Positions 1-7,147 of a DNA stretch of 10,063 nucleotides are shown in pieces. How positions within the stretch are numbered: position 1 is the first letter of the stretch; each line of letters starts with the position of its first letter. Below the pieces are notes generated by a model. That model saw nothing but the letters and a program-made list of their open reading frames with translations. It did not search any database and was not told the DNA's origin. Made by a program: the position numbers and the translations under genes. Origin of the DNA: Magnetococcales bacterium (GTDB lineage: Bacteria; Pseudomonadota; Magnetococcia; Magnetococcales; Magnetaquicoccaceae); the NCBI GenBank assembly GCA_015229095.1, contig JADGCE010000099.1, forward strand, positions 1 to 10,063, in the 5' to 3' direction.

Positions 1-173
1 TATCGGCTTTTTTGTGTCGGGTGGTGGTGGGGGGGCGGAGAGGGGCAAAAAAAGGGTGCAGGAAGGGATAAAAACGGTTATTTGGTATCAACCTGCACGC
101 ATGGTTGCCACGGCCTGGAGAGGTTGGCAGGATGGAAAATCGGGTGGCCGTGACCGTTTTTTCTTGTGTGCCT
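1..173. other. Gene-free leader with a G-rich tract
   Basis: I see no convincing gene here. Open frames run through it, but they have no family resemblance and overlap the toxin start. Bases 19-45 carry many G runs (GGG, GG, GG, a long run, GG, GGGG), followed by an A7 tract and GGG. A promoter for the downstream toxin-antitoxin pair should lie in the right half, but no hexamer pair is good enough to call. Confidence 0.4.
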
Positions 174-189
174 TTGTCAGATATGACAA
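174..189. promoter_or_regulatory. Perfect inverted repeat, candidate toxin-antitoxin operator
   Basis: TTGTCA at 174-179 and TGACAA at 184-189 are perfect reverse complements separated by GATA. The site ends 26 bp before the preferred toxin start at 216, in the leader of the operon. XRE-family antitoxins normally repress their own operon by binding such short palindromes. A weak -10-like TATGAC (182-187) lies inside it. The repeat itself is directly visible; the operator role is inference. Confidence 0.4.
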
Positions 190-203
190 CAATGGGCCGG
201 ATC

Positions 204-208
204 GGAGG
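204..208 (+). promoter_or_regulatory. Shine-Dalgarno GGAGG that decides the toxin start
   Basis: GGAGG lies 7 bases before a TTG codon at 216, which is optimal spacing. The upstream ATG codons at 183 and 192 have no comparable ribosome binding site, and the one at 183 would fall inside the inverted repeat. This favours the TTG start. Confidence 0.55.
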
Positions 209-215
209 CAGAGCA

Positions 216-563
216 TTGGAGATAAAGAGACGATCCATCTCATGGATCAAAGCGGCACGTGGCGACTTTGATGCCTTTCCAGAACCGGCACGGGTAGAGG
301 CCCTCCGTGCGCTTGCTGTCGCGGCTGAAGGCCGCATGGCTGACAACGTGAAGCCGTTGAAGGGGTTTGGCGGGGGTGTGATGGAAATTGTTCTGCGCCA
401 ACGGGGGGATGCCTTTCGTGTCGTTTATGCTGTCCAGATTGGCGATGATCTGTGGGTGGTCCATGCTTTTCACAAAAAGTCAAAACATGGCATCGGGACG
501 CCAAAACACGAAATAGACCTTGTCCATGACCGTCTGAAACGGCTGAAGGAGATGTTGCGATGA
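216..563 (+). CDS. RelE/HigB-like toxin, phage Gp49 family
   Basis: Likely the toxin of a type II toxin-antitoxin pair; relatives are ribosome-dependent mRNA interferases that stop translation. From the TTG start the protein is 115 aa, the usual size for this family (PF05973). Family hallmarks are visible: an N-terminal SWIKAARGDFDAFP segment (9-22), KPLKGFGGGVMEI (46-58) in the central sheet, FRVVYA (67-72), and VVHAFHKKS (81-89), followed by a basic C-terminal helix. The start is chosen from the GGAGG at 204-208; ATG codons at 183 and 192 remain possible and would add 11 or 8 residues with no family match. The stop overlaps the antitoxin start by four bases (ATGA), so the two are translationally coupled. 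The toxin-first order matches HigBA. Family assignment is firm; activity is inferred. Confidence 0.85.
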   Translation: MEIKRRSISWIKAARGDFDAFPEPARVEALRALAVAAEGRMADNVKPLKGFGGGVMEIVLRQRGDAFRVVYAVQIGDDLWVVHAFHKKSKHGIGTPKHEIDLVHDRLKRLKEMLR

Positions 564-886
564 AGGAGCAGCCCTTTGAAGTCATCCGTGGCAGCGGGAA
601 TGTGTTTGCTGACTGTGGTCACCCACACGCGGCGGTTGAGCAGTTGAAGGCGGTGCTGGCCGCCAAGGTGATCGGTGTTCTGGATGATCGTGCGCTCACG
701 GTTCGTCAGGCGGAGTCTTTGACCGGTTGCGCTGCTGCCGACTTTTCACGCATTCGTCAAGTGAAACTCGACCGGTTCACCGTGGATCGGTTGATGAAAA
801 TTCTTGATCGTCTTGAACAGGATGTGGATGTTCGTGTGACCATCAGGCCACACCGCAGGGGCGAGAGCAGACCGCATCCTGCGTAG
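560..886 (+). CDS. HigA-like XRE-family antitoxin
   Basis: A 108-aa DNA-binding protein matching the HTH_37/XRE antitoxins that accompany Gp49-type toxins. An N-terminal segment with FADCG (16-20) resembles the family's vFaDLG motif. A helix-turn-helix follows at about 46-74 (LTVRQAESLTG, then FSRIRQVKLDRFT), ending in the conserved RLMKILDRL helix and a short beta segment DVRVTIRP. It should neutralise the upstream toxin by binding it and repress the operon through its helix-turn-helix, possibly at the inverted repeat 174-189. AAGGAG at 546-551 lies 8 bases before its ATG. The last ten residues are basic and probably disordered. Identification of the family is strong; the pairing is supported by the overlap. 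Confidence 0.87.
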   Translation: MKEQPFEVIRGSGNVFADCGHPHAAVEQLKAVLAAKVIGVLDDRALTVRQAESLTGCAAADFSRIRQVKLDRFTVDRLMKILDRLEQDVDVRVTIRPHRRGESRPHPA

Positions 887-1034
887 GACAGCGTTCTTGC
901 CTTCTGTTGCAGAGGAGCAGCACCCTGCGCTCCTGGTCATGGCAGGGGGGCTGCTGCGTGAAAAGATATCTCTTCAAAAAGATGGATGTTTTTCATTTTT
1001 ATCACCCTGTTATGGCCTTGGAGGGACGCCCCTC
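887..1034 (+). promoter_or_regulatory. Leader of the TIR-CHAT-STAND gene with AT-rich patch
   Basis: This gap between the antitoxin and the giant gene contains a hairpin (AGGAGC 913-918 with GCTCCT 929-934) that lacks a following T run. It also contains a markedly AT-rich stretch at 961-1010 (36 of 50 bases), unlike the GC-rich surroundings. The patch includes the palindrome AGATATCT (964-971). It probably holds the promoter, but I cannot pick a reliable -35/-10 pair. GGAGGG at 1020-1025, 9 bases before the ATG at 1035, is a strong ribosome binding site. Confidence 0.4.
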
Positions 1035-4000
1035 ATGACTGCGCATTCGGTTTTTATCTCCTACGCGACCGAGAATAGAGAGGTTGCCGTCCGCTTGCGG
1101 AATGAGTTGCATGATCTTGTCGTCAAGGCTTGGCTTGACTGCCGTGAGCTGGTCGCCGGGGCGGATCTCCCCGACGAGATCAAGGGTGCCATCCAGGAGG
1201 CGCGCTTTTTTATCCTGCTGTTGTCGAAGCCGGCCATGGACTCCCACTGGGTGGCCAAGGAGAGGGATTGGGCACTGCAACGAGGGAATGCCATCACCCT
1301 CATCCCCCTGCTGTTGGAAGGGGTCACCCCCTCGGATGCCCAACGGTTTTTCGATGGGCGGGAATTGCTCTGCATCGATGTGGGAGCGGATGATCTGCAA
1401 GGTTCCATGTCTGCCATCCTGGCGGCCCTGGGGTTGTGTCTGCCGGATCATGCACCCGCCCCTGCCCCCCTGCCTGTCGTGCCGGTGGAGGAGCTGATTC
1501 TCCATTTGAGCCAGGCAACCCTTGTGGATGCGGCGGGCAAGCGGCGGGGTAAGGCCAAGGCAAAGCTGGTCTATCATTCCGCCGCTGGGAGCTCGCCGAT
1601 GTGGAGTCCTGAGTATTCTTTCCTTGCGCCCCTGGGGCCCATCGAGGCCGAGGAGATTTCCTGGTATCTGGAGCGGTTTCCCCGTTGGCCGGGAGAGGCC
1701 TTTCGGGGGCGGGCCCAGGCGGTGGAGGCGCGACTCTCCCTTTGGGGCCAGCAGCTTTATCAAGCGGCTCTGGGTCAACCAAAAGCTCTTGCGGTGCGGA
1801 TGGCCTGGGAGGCGGCAAGCCGGGGACATCAGCGGCGGTTTACGGTATGGATGGATGATGCGGCACTCTCGGTTTTCCCATCGGCTCCGGTGAGTCAGTC
1901 CGTCCGGAAAAAAAAGGTGGCGATGGCCCAGCTGCTCTCCCTGCCCTGGGAAGTGCTCCATGATGGCACACGCTTTCTTTTTCAGGGATTTGTTCCGGTA
2001 CGGGTGCGGCGGCGGTTGCCCAATCGTATTCACAGGGAGATTCTCTCCTCTGCCCCGCCTCTGCGGGTATTGCTGCTTTCTCCGCGACCGGAAGATGAAC
2101 AAGCCAGCTATATAGATCACCGGGGGACAGCCCAACTGGTGGCGGAGGTTTTGGCCGGGTTGGGGAATTTGGCCCGCTTGACCATTCTGCCCGAACCTAC
2201 CCTGACCGCCTTGGCAGAAGAGCTGCGTCGGGCAGAGCGAGCGCGTGAGCCTTATCATGTGGTCCATTTTGATGGCCATGGGGTGTATCTCCAGGATAAG
2301 GGGATGGGGGCACTCTGCTTTGAGAAGGTTGACCAAAAAGAGCTGCTTCGCAAACGTGCAACCCATAGGGTGGATGCAAAAGAGTTGGTGGGGGAACTTG
2401 CGGGCTTGCGCATTCCCCTGATCTTTCTGGACGCCTGTCAGGGTGGTCAGGCGCAGGTGGATCCTGTCTCTTCTGTGGCTGCGGCCTTGCTGGATCAGGG
2501 AGCGGCGGCGGTGGTGGCCATGAGTCACAGTGTGCTGGTGGCGACGGCAAAAGTTTTTGTGAAGGTTTTTTATCAAAAATTGGCAGAAGGGGAACGTCTG
2601 GGCGAGGCCATGCTGGCGGGACAACGCCATCTCTATCACCACAAATTTCGGGGCGACTATCTGGGGGCAGGTCGTCTGGAGCTGCAGGATTGGTTTGTGC
2701 CGGTGCTCTATCAGGAGGAGGGAGATCCTGCCCTGGTGGCGCAGGTGCCCTCCCAGGCGGACCAAGAGTGGATTGAAAAGCGGTATCTCGCCCATCTGGG
2801 AGAATTGCCGGAGCCCCCTCCCCATCACTTTGTCGGGCGCAGCCGCCATCTGTTGGCCCTGGAGCGGCTGTTGCTTGCGCAAAACTATGGGGTGTTGCTG
2901 GGAGAGGGGGGCGAAGGCAAAACCGCCCTGGGGGTGGAGGCGGCCCGCTGGCTGTTGCGTATTCAGAGGGTGCAACGGGTGGTCTTTGTCAGCCTGGGAG
3001 AGGCCACCCATTGGAAAGCGGTGCTGGATGCCATCGGTCGGCAGTTGGTGCATAACTATTCAGTTTCAGTGTCGACCTTTGCCGATTGGGAAAAGGCCTG
3101 CCTGCCGGTGGAGCGGGCCCTGCGGGCCGAGCGCACTCTGTTGCTGTTGGACAATATGGAGACGGTGTTGCCGCCCCGTCCGGGGGGGTTGGCCAGAGAG
3201 TACGAGCCGAAAGAATTGGAAAAGCTGCTGGCCCTGTTCCAGCGATTGCAGGGGGTGAAAGGGAGCAAACTGCTTTTTACCAGTCGGGAGCGGTTGCCGG
3301 AACCCTTTGATGCCGAATACAACCATCTGGATATCGGTCCCCTGGAGGAGTGGGATGCGGTGGAGATGGTCAAAAATATTCTGTCGCGGGCCGATGTCAC
3401 CCCAGAGCTGGGAGATGCACTGGACGGGGAGGCCCGCTTGTTGGAACTGGTGCACTCGGTCCGTTGTCATGCCCGCACCCTGACCCTGCTGGCCCCGGAA
3501 CTGGCGCGCCGGACGGTGCTGCAGACCACAGAGGCGTTGCATCGGTTGATGGCGGCACTGGAAAAAAAACATCCCAACGATCGGGAACGCTCCCTCTATG
3601 CGGGGGTGGCCCTCTCCCTCGACCGCCTCTCCCCGGCGGTGCAGCAGGCCATCCGCCCCCTGGGGGTCTTTCAGGGTGGGGGCCATTGGAGGGTGATTGG
3701 CTATGTATTGGGAATCGAGGAACCGGAGCAGCTTTTGCCCCTGGTCGGGGAGCTGCTCCAGAGCGGGTTGTGTGATTTCCATGAAAATAGCTATCTCACC
3801 TTCCACTTTGCCCTCGCCCCCTTTTTGTGGGGGGAGTTGTCCGAGTCGGAACGACAGGCCGCCCAACAGCGTTGGTTGGAGGGGGAGGCGGATTTTATCG
3901 GGTTTTTGCAGCAGCAAAAATTTCAGGATGCCCAGCTTTCCGCCGCCCTCACCCTGCTGGACTTGAATAATTTATTGGCCGGCCTGGAACGGGCGGCCAG

Positions 4001-5399
4001 CCAATGGCCCGCCGAACGGGTGCTGCCTTGGGTATCCAGACTGACCGTCGCGTTGCAGGAACTGGGCAAACCATCGGCCATGCGCCAAGTGGCAAAGATC
4101 CAGGCGCGGCTGGTTGGGCAATTGGGGGAGGGGTGGTCCCATCTCCGTTTCGAGGCTGAACGGGGTCACGTAGAAAGCAGGGCGCAGGAGGGAGATCTGG
4201 CAGAAGCGTTGACCGCTGCGCAGGGCCTGTTGCAACTCTGTCTGGCCGCCGGAGAGACCGCCTATCCGGAAGCCGCCTATGATCTGGCCCTGGCCTACAG
4301 AAATGCCGGTCGATATACCCGCGAGGTCGGTACCGCTGTCCAGGCCGTTTCCCTGCTCCAGGAGGCGAGTGCACGTTTTCAAAAGTTTGGGGTGGAGGAT
4401 CGGGGTGCCCGCCTGATGGCGGCTGCTGTCTTGAGCGATCTGGGGGATTGCTGGTGTGACCTGGGAAAACTGGAGGAGGCGGCCCGCTGTTACGAGCAGT
4501 TTGCCGACGAATATGAACGGGAGGGCAGCCTGCGCGGGGTAGCAGTATCCAAGGGGAAACTGGGAACGGTGCGGATGTATCAACGGCGTTACCCAGAGGC
4601 CTTGGCAGCCTTCCAGGAGGCCCGTGGGATGTTTACCCGGTTGCAGGAGCCTGTTTCCCTGGCTGCCACTTGGCAGCGGATAGGCATGGTGTATGAAGAG
4701 ATGCAGGTGTGGGGGGAGGCGGAGGCAGCCTACCGGGAATCTTTGCGGATAAAGATCACCCTGAACGACACAGCGGACATGGCAGCCACATTAGGTCAAC
4801 TGGGCACTCTGTTGAGTGCCCAGGGGCGGTGGGAGGATGCGGTGGTTCATCATCGCCAGGTCATCGATTTGTGTGTGCGCGTGCAGGATCAGGCCGGCGA
4901 AGGCAGGGCGCGTAACAACTTGGCGGACACCCTGCGCCAACTGGGGCGGTTGAGAGAGGCGCGCCAGGAGATTGAGCGCGCCATCACTTGCGGTCAACCC
5001 TTCGGCCACGCCGTCGAACTGTGGAAATCCTATGCCATCCTGGCCGCGATTGAAACCGCCGCCGGCCAACCGGATGCCGCCGCCCAGGCCCATCTGCAAG
5101 CGAGAAAACTCTATGCCCAATACCGTCGGGACGGGGGGGAGAACTATGGAACAGGGGCAGAATGGTGCCAAGCCGTGGCCGCCGCCCTCGCCCAGGGCGA
5201 CGGGCCGCAGGTGCAGGCGCAACTGGAGCAGGTGGCGAAGGATCCCCAACTGCCGGCACAGGCAAAAACCCTGAGTGCGGTCCTGCTCGCCATCCTCTCC
5301 GGCCAGCGGCAGCCGGCCCTGGCCGACACCCCAGGGTTGGATTATCAAAATGCTGTGGAAGTCGAGCGGTTGCTGGAAACGTTGAACGGGGGGGCGTGA
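1035..5399 (+). CDS. TIR-CHAT-STAND NTPase-TPR protein, candidate defence/cell-death switch
   Basis: A 1454-aa multidomain protein. TIR domain at 5-135: SVFISYATENREVA, WLDCREL, and SHWVAKERDWAL, whose E76 sits where TIR NADases carry the catalytic Glu. CHAT protease with extended N-terminal part at about 150-560: the region around LPWEVLHDG (303-311), HFDGHG with catalytic-type H415, and LDACQGG with C468. STAND/NB-ARC-like NTPase from about 597: Walker A GEGGEGKT (623-630), Walker B LLLLDN (702-707), sensor FTSR (748-751), then a winged-helix-like region (865-935). TPR array at about 1040-1362, six repeats in exact 40-residue register. The start at 1035 is chosen for the GGAGGG site and because the TIR begins there; an upstream TTG at 897 adds 46 unrelated residues. 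Known relatives use the TPRs to sense a trigger, the NTPase to oligomerise and the N-terminal domains to kill or cleave. Domain calls are firm; an antiphage role is inference. Confidence 0.9.
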   Translation: MTAHSVFISYATENREVAVRLRNELHDLVVKAWLDCRELVAGADLPDEIKGAIQEARFFILLLSKPAMDSHWVAKERDWALQRGNAITLIPLLLEGVTPSDAQRFFDGRELLCIDVGADDLQGSMSAILAALGLCLPDHAPAPAPLPVVPVEELILHLSQATLVDAAGKRRGKAKAKLVYHSAAGSSPMWSPEYSFLAPLGPIEAEEISWYLERFPRWPGEAFRGRAQAVEARLSLWGQQLYQAALGQPKALAVRMAWEAASRGHQRRFTVWMDDAALSVFPSAPVSQSVRKKKVAMAQLLSLPWEVLHDGTRFLFQGFVPVRVRRRLPNRIHREILSSAPPLRVLLLSPRPEDEQASYIDHRGTAQLVAEVLAGLGNLARLTILPEPTLTALAEELRRAERAREPYHVVHFDGHGVYLQDKGMGALCFEKVDQKELLRKRATHRVDAKELVGELAGLRIPLIFLDACQGGQAQVDPVSSVAAALLDQGAAAVVAMSHSVLVATAKVFVKVFYQKLAEGERLGEAMLAGQRHLYHHKFRGDYLGAGRLELQDWFVPVLYQEEGDPALVAQVPSQADQEWIEKRYLAHLGELPEPPPHHFVGRSRHLLALERLLLAQNYGVLLGEGGEGKTALGVEAARWLLRIQRVQRVVFVSLGEATHWKAVLDAIGRQLVHNYSVSVSTFADWEKACLPVERALRAERTLLLLDNMETVLPPRPGGLAREYEPKELEKLLALFQRLQGVKGSKLLFTSRERLPEPFDAEYNHLDIGPLEEWDAVEMVKNILSRADVTPELGDALDGEARLLELVHSVRCHARTLTLLAPELARRTVLQTTEALHRLMAALEKKHPNDRERSLYAGVALSLDRLSPAVQQAIRPLGVFQGGGHWRVIGYVLGIEEPEQLLPLVGELLQSGLCDFHENSYLTFHFALAPFLWGELSESERQAAQQRWLEGEADFIGFLQQQKFQDAQLSAALTLLDLNNLLAGLERAASQWPAERVLPWVSRLTVALQELGKPSAMRQVAKIQARLVGQLGEGWSHLRFEAERGHVESRAQEGDLAEALTAAQGLLQLCLAAGETAYPEAAYDLALAYRNAGRYTREVGTAVQAVSLLQEASARFQKFGVEDRGARLMAAAVLSDLGDCWCDLGKLEEAARCYEQFADEYEREGSLRGVAVSKGKLGTVRMYQRRYPEALAAFQEARGMFTRLQEPVSLAATWQRIGMVYEEMQVWGEAEAAYRESLRIKITLNDTADMAATLGQLGTLLSAQGRWEDAVVHHRQVIDLCVRVQDQAGEGRARNNLADTLRQLGRLREARQEIERAITCGQPFGHAVELWKSYAILAAIETAAGQPDAAAQAHLQARKLYAQYRRDGGENYGTGAEWCQAVAAALAQGDGPQVQAQLEQVAKDPQLPAQAKTLSAVLLAILSGQRQPALADTPGLDYQNAVEVERLLETLNGGA

Positions 5400-5420
5400 A
5401 CCCGGCGGGCCATCCTGGGG

Positions 5421-5822
5421 TCAGCGGGGGGGTGCGGGAGGCGGGGCAGGCAGGCGCAGCTCCTGGGCGGGGGGCTGATAGTAGGCCGGGAGCGGGGGCG
5501 CGATCCGGTTGATTGCGGCAACACCCCCAAGGATGACCATGCCGGTGGTGATCACCCATTTGATGGTTTCCACCTTGGCGGTCTCGATATCCTTGCGCAA
5601 CTCCGCTTTGGCGGTCTCGATATCCTTGCGCAACTCCGCTTTGCTGGTCTCAATATCCCCCCGGGTGGCCAACTCTTGCAGTCGGTACGCCTCCACCTTC
5701 TGAAAAACATTGGACAAGGCCTTGGCCTGCGCTTCCGCCTGTGCAGGCGGAACACCGGCATCCTCCAACTCCTTGGCAAAGGCCAGTGTGTCAAACGGGA
5801 TGGCAAAGGCGGTGGTGTTCAT
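5421..5822 (-). CDS. DUF1640-like coiled-coil membrane protein
   Basis: A 133-aa protein of the DUF1640/CCDC90-like group, of unknown function in bacteria. The N-terminal FDTLAFAKELEDAGVPPAQAEAQ segment (10-32) is the recognisable family part. A charged coiled coil follows with 11-residue repeats (GDIETSKAELR, KDIETAKAELR, KDIETAKVETI, about 55-87), then one hydrophobic segment WVITTGMVILGGVAAI (89-104) likely to cross the membrane, then a proline-rich tail. The ATG at 5820-5822 is preceded by AGAGAGAG, a modest ribosome binding site; a longer reading frame upstream shows no family match. It converges on the giant gene, with only 21 bases between their stops and no clear terminator hairpin there. 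It is probably an inner-membrane anchored oligomer. No direct link to the TIR-CHAT protein can be shown. Confidence 0.75.
   Translation of the reverse strand: MNTTAFAIPFDTLAFAKELEDAGVPPAQAEAQAKALSNVFQKVEAYRLQELATRGDIETSKAELRKDIETAKAELRKDIETAKVETIKWVITTGMVILGGVAAINRIAPPLPAYYQPPAQELRLPAPPPAPPR
5575..5658. repeat. 33-bp in-frame tandem repeat inside the DUF1640-like gene
   Basis: Bases 5575-5607 and 5608-5640 are identical 33-bp units, followed by a diverged partial third unit at 5641-5658. Each unit encodes exactly 11 residues, one hendecad of the coiled coil, so copy changes would lengthen or shorten the coil without shifting the frame. Confidence 0.9.
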
Positions 5823-6046
5823 GGCAGCTCTCTCTTTGGCTGGACGCTCTTCCACTCCTTCCAGTCTATCCGATCCCGCCGCAGGTTGCCACCTGTTTTT
5901 TGGCGTGCGGCAGGCGTGGCTCCCACCGGGCTGTTTGGAGTCACTGCGTTGGGAGTGCCAAGGACTCTTCCCGTTCCAGAGCAATTTTGTTAAACTCCCC
6001 CGGTTCTTGTCTATCCATCCTCGTTGCAACAGGGGAAAAAGGTTTG
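5823..6046. other. Divergent intergenic region between the DUF1640-like gene and nadA
   Basis: No gene is supported here, although an open frame runs upstream from nadA. Promoters for both flanking genes should lie within it. The best -10-like hexamer toward nadA is TAAACT (5991-5996), with only a poor -35 partner (TTCCCG 5968-5973). I see no NadR-type operator or riboswitch that I could defend. Confidence 0.35.
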
Positions 6047-7144
6047 ATGAATCTCCCGCCACCGGTGTCGTTGGACTCCCTCTATCTCCTTGCGGACCAG
6101 GAACTGGAGGCGCGCATCCAGGCTGCCAAGAGGGAGCTGGGGGGGCGTTGTCTCATTCTGGGCCACCACTATCAGCGGCAGGAGGTGTACCGTTTTGCCG
6201 ATTTGACCGGCGACTCTCTCAAGCTGGCCCGGCTGGCCTCCCAGCGGACGGAGGCCGAATATATTGTCTTTTGCGGGGTGCATTTTATGGCCGAGGTGGC
6301 GGATATTCTCTCCGCACCCCGGCAGACGGTGATTTTGCCGGATCTGGCCGCCGGTTGTTCCATGGCCGATATGGCCGATCTTCCCGCCGTGCAACAGGCC
6401 TGGCGAACCCTGGGAGACTGGCTGGATTGCGAGCGGCAGATCACCCCCCTGACCTATGTCAACTCCACCGCCGATCTCAAGGCCTTTTGCGGCCTGCATG
6501 GCGGTGCGGTCTGCACCTCTTCCAACGCCGAAAAGCTGCTGCAATGGGCCTTTTCTCAGCGGGAAAAGGTGCTCTTTTTTCCGGATCAACACCTGGGCCG
6601 CAACAGCGGCTATCGCCTGGGCATTCCCCTGGAGGAGATGGTTTTATGGCAACCCTCCCTGCCCAACGGCGGCCTGAGCCGCGCCCAGGTGGAAAAGGCC
6701 CGGATCATTCTCTGGGAGGGCTTTTGCTCGGTGCACACCCTCTTTCAGCCGGTACACGTCCAGCAGTTTCGCCAACGCCATCCCGGCATCCAGGTGATGG
6801 TCCATCCCGAATGTACCCTGGAGGTGTGCCAACTGGCCGATGCGCAGGGCTCCACCGAGCAGATCCAGGCAGCGGTGCGGGCCGCCCCCGCCGGTTCCCA
6901 ATGGGCCATCGGCACCGAACTCAATCTGGTCAACCGCCTGAAGAGCGAAATGCCGGAGAAGGAGATCCATTTTCTCTGCCCCACCCTCTGCCTCTGCGCC
7001 ACCATGTTTCGCATCGATCTGGCCCATCTCTGCTGGGTGCTGGAAAACCTGTTGCAGGATCATGTGATCAATCGGATCCATGTCCCCCCCCGTGAGGCGG
7101 AGGCGGCCCGTCTGGCCCTGGAACGCATGTTGAACGTGGTGTAG
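6047..7144 (+). CDS. Quinolinate synthase NadA (long, Bacillus-type form)
   Basis: Cytosolic 4Fe-4S enzyme of de novo NAD synthesis; condenses iminoaspartate with dihydroxyacetone phosphate to quinolinate. The 365-aa product shows the NadA motifs in order: LGHHYQ (38-43), GDSLKLA (55-61), PDLAAGCSMAD (98-108), YVNSTADLKA (137-146), VCTSSNA (155-161), PDQHLGRN (179-186), WEGFCSVH (223-230), HPEC (253-256), GTELNLVNR (289-297) and CLCATM (315-320). Likely cluster ligands are C104, C227 and C317; their spacing (123 and 90 residues) and an extra segment before C227 fit the B. subtilis type rather than the shorter E. coli type. ATG at 6047 is preceded by AAAGG (6038-6042, 4 bases away) and AGGGG (6031-6035). 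nadB and nadC are not in the window. First gene of a three-gene operon with two HD phosphohydrolases. Confidence 0.95.
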   Translation: MNLPPPVSLDSLYLLADQELEARIQAAKRELGGRCLILGHHYQRQEVYRFADLTGDSLKLARLASQRTEAEYIVFCGVHFMAEVADILSAPRQTVILPDLAAGCSMADMADLPAVQQAWRTLGDWLDCERQITPLTYVNSTADLKAFCGLHGGAVCTSSNAEKLLQWAFSQREKVLFFPDQHLGRNSGYRLGIPLEEMVLWQPSLPNGGLSRAQVEKARIILWEGFCSVHTLFQPVHVQQFRQRHPGIQVMVHPECTLEVCQLADAQGSTEQIQAAVRAAPAGSQWAIGTELNLVNRLKSEMPEKEIHFLCPTLCLCATMFRIDLAHLCWVLENLLQDHVINRIHVPPREAEAARLALERMLNVV

Positions 7145-7147
7145 GGG

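Noticed and set aside
19..58. G-quadruplex candidate in the G-rich tract
   Set aside because: G runs are uneven, mostly GG, and there is no functional context to support a regulatory role.
14..271. Possible small gene at the window start
   Set aside because: Begins in a G-rich tract, has no ribosome binding site or motif, and overlaps the toxin in another frame.
913..934. Hairpin after the antitoxin as an intrinsic terminator
   Set aside because: The 6-bp stem is not followed by a T run, so readthrough into the giant gene cannot be excluded.
1002..3053. Minus-strand open frame of 683 codons opposite the TIR-CHAT part
   Set aside because: Low-complexity, motif-free translation opposite well-supported TIR and CHAT domains.
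5421..5822. DUF1640-like protein as a gasdermin-type substrate of the CHAT protease
   Set aside because: It has one membrane segment and a coiled coil, is half the size of bacterial gasdermins, and is transcribed in the opposite direction; nothing in the sequence links it to CHAT.
5741..6046. N-terminal extension of NadA by 102 residues
   Set aside because: The extension has no NadA similarity and overlaps the divergent DUF1640-like gene; ATG at 6047 gives the normal family length.
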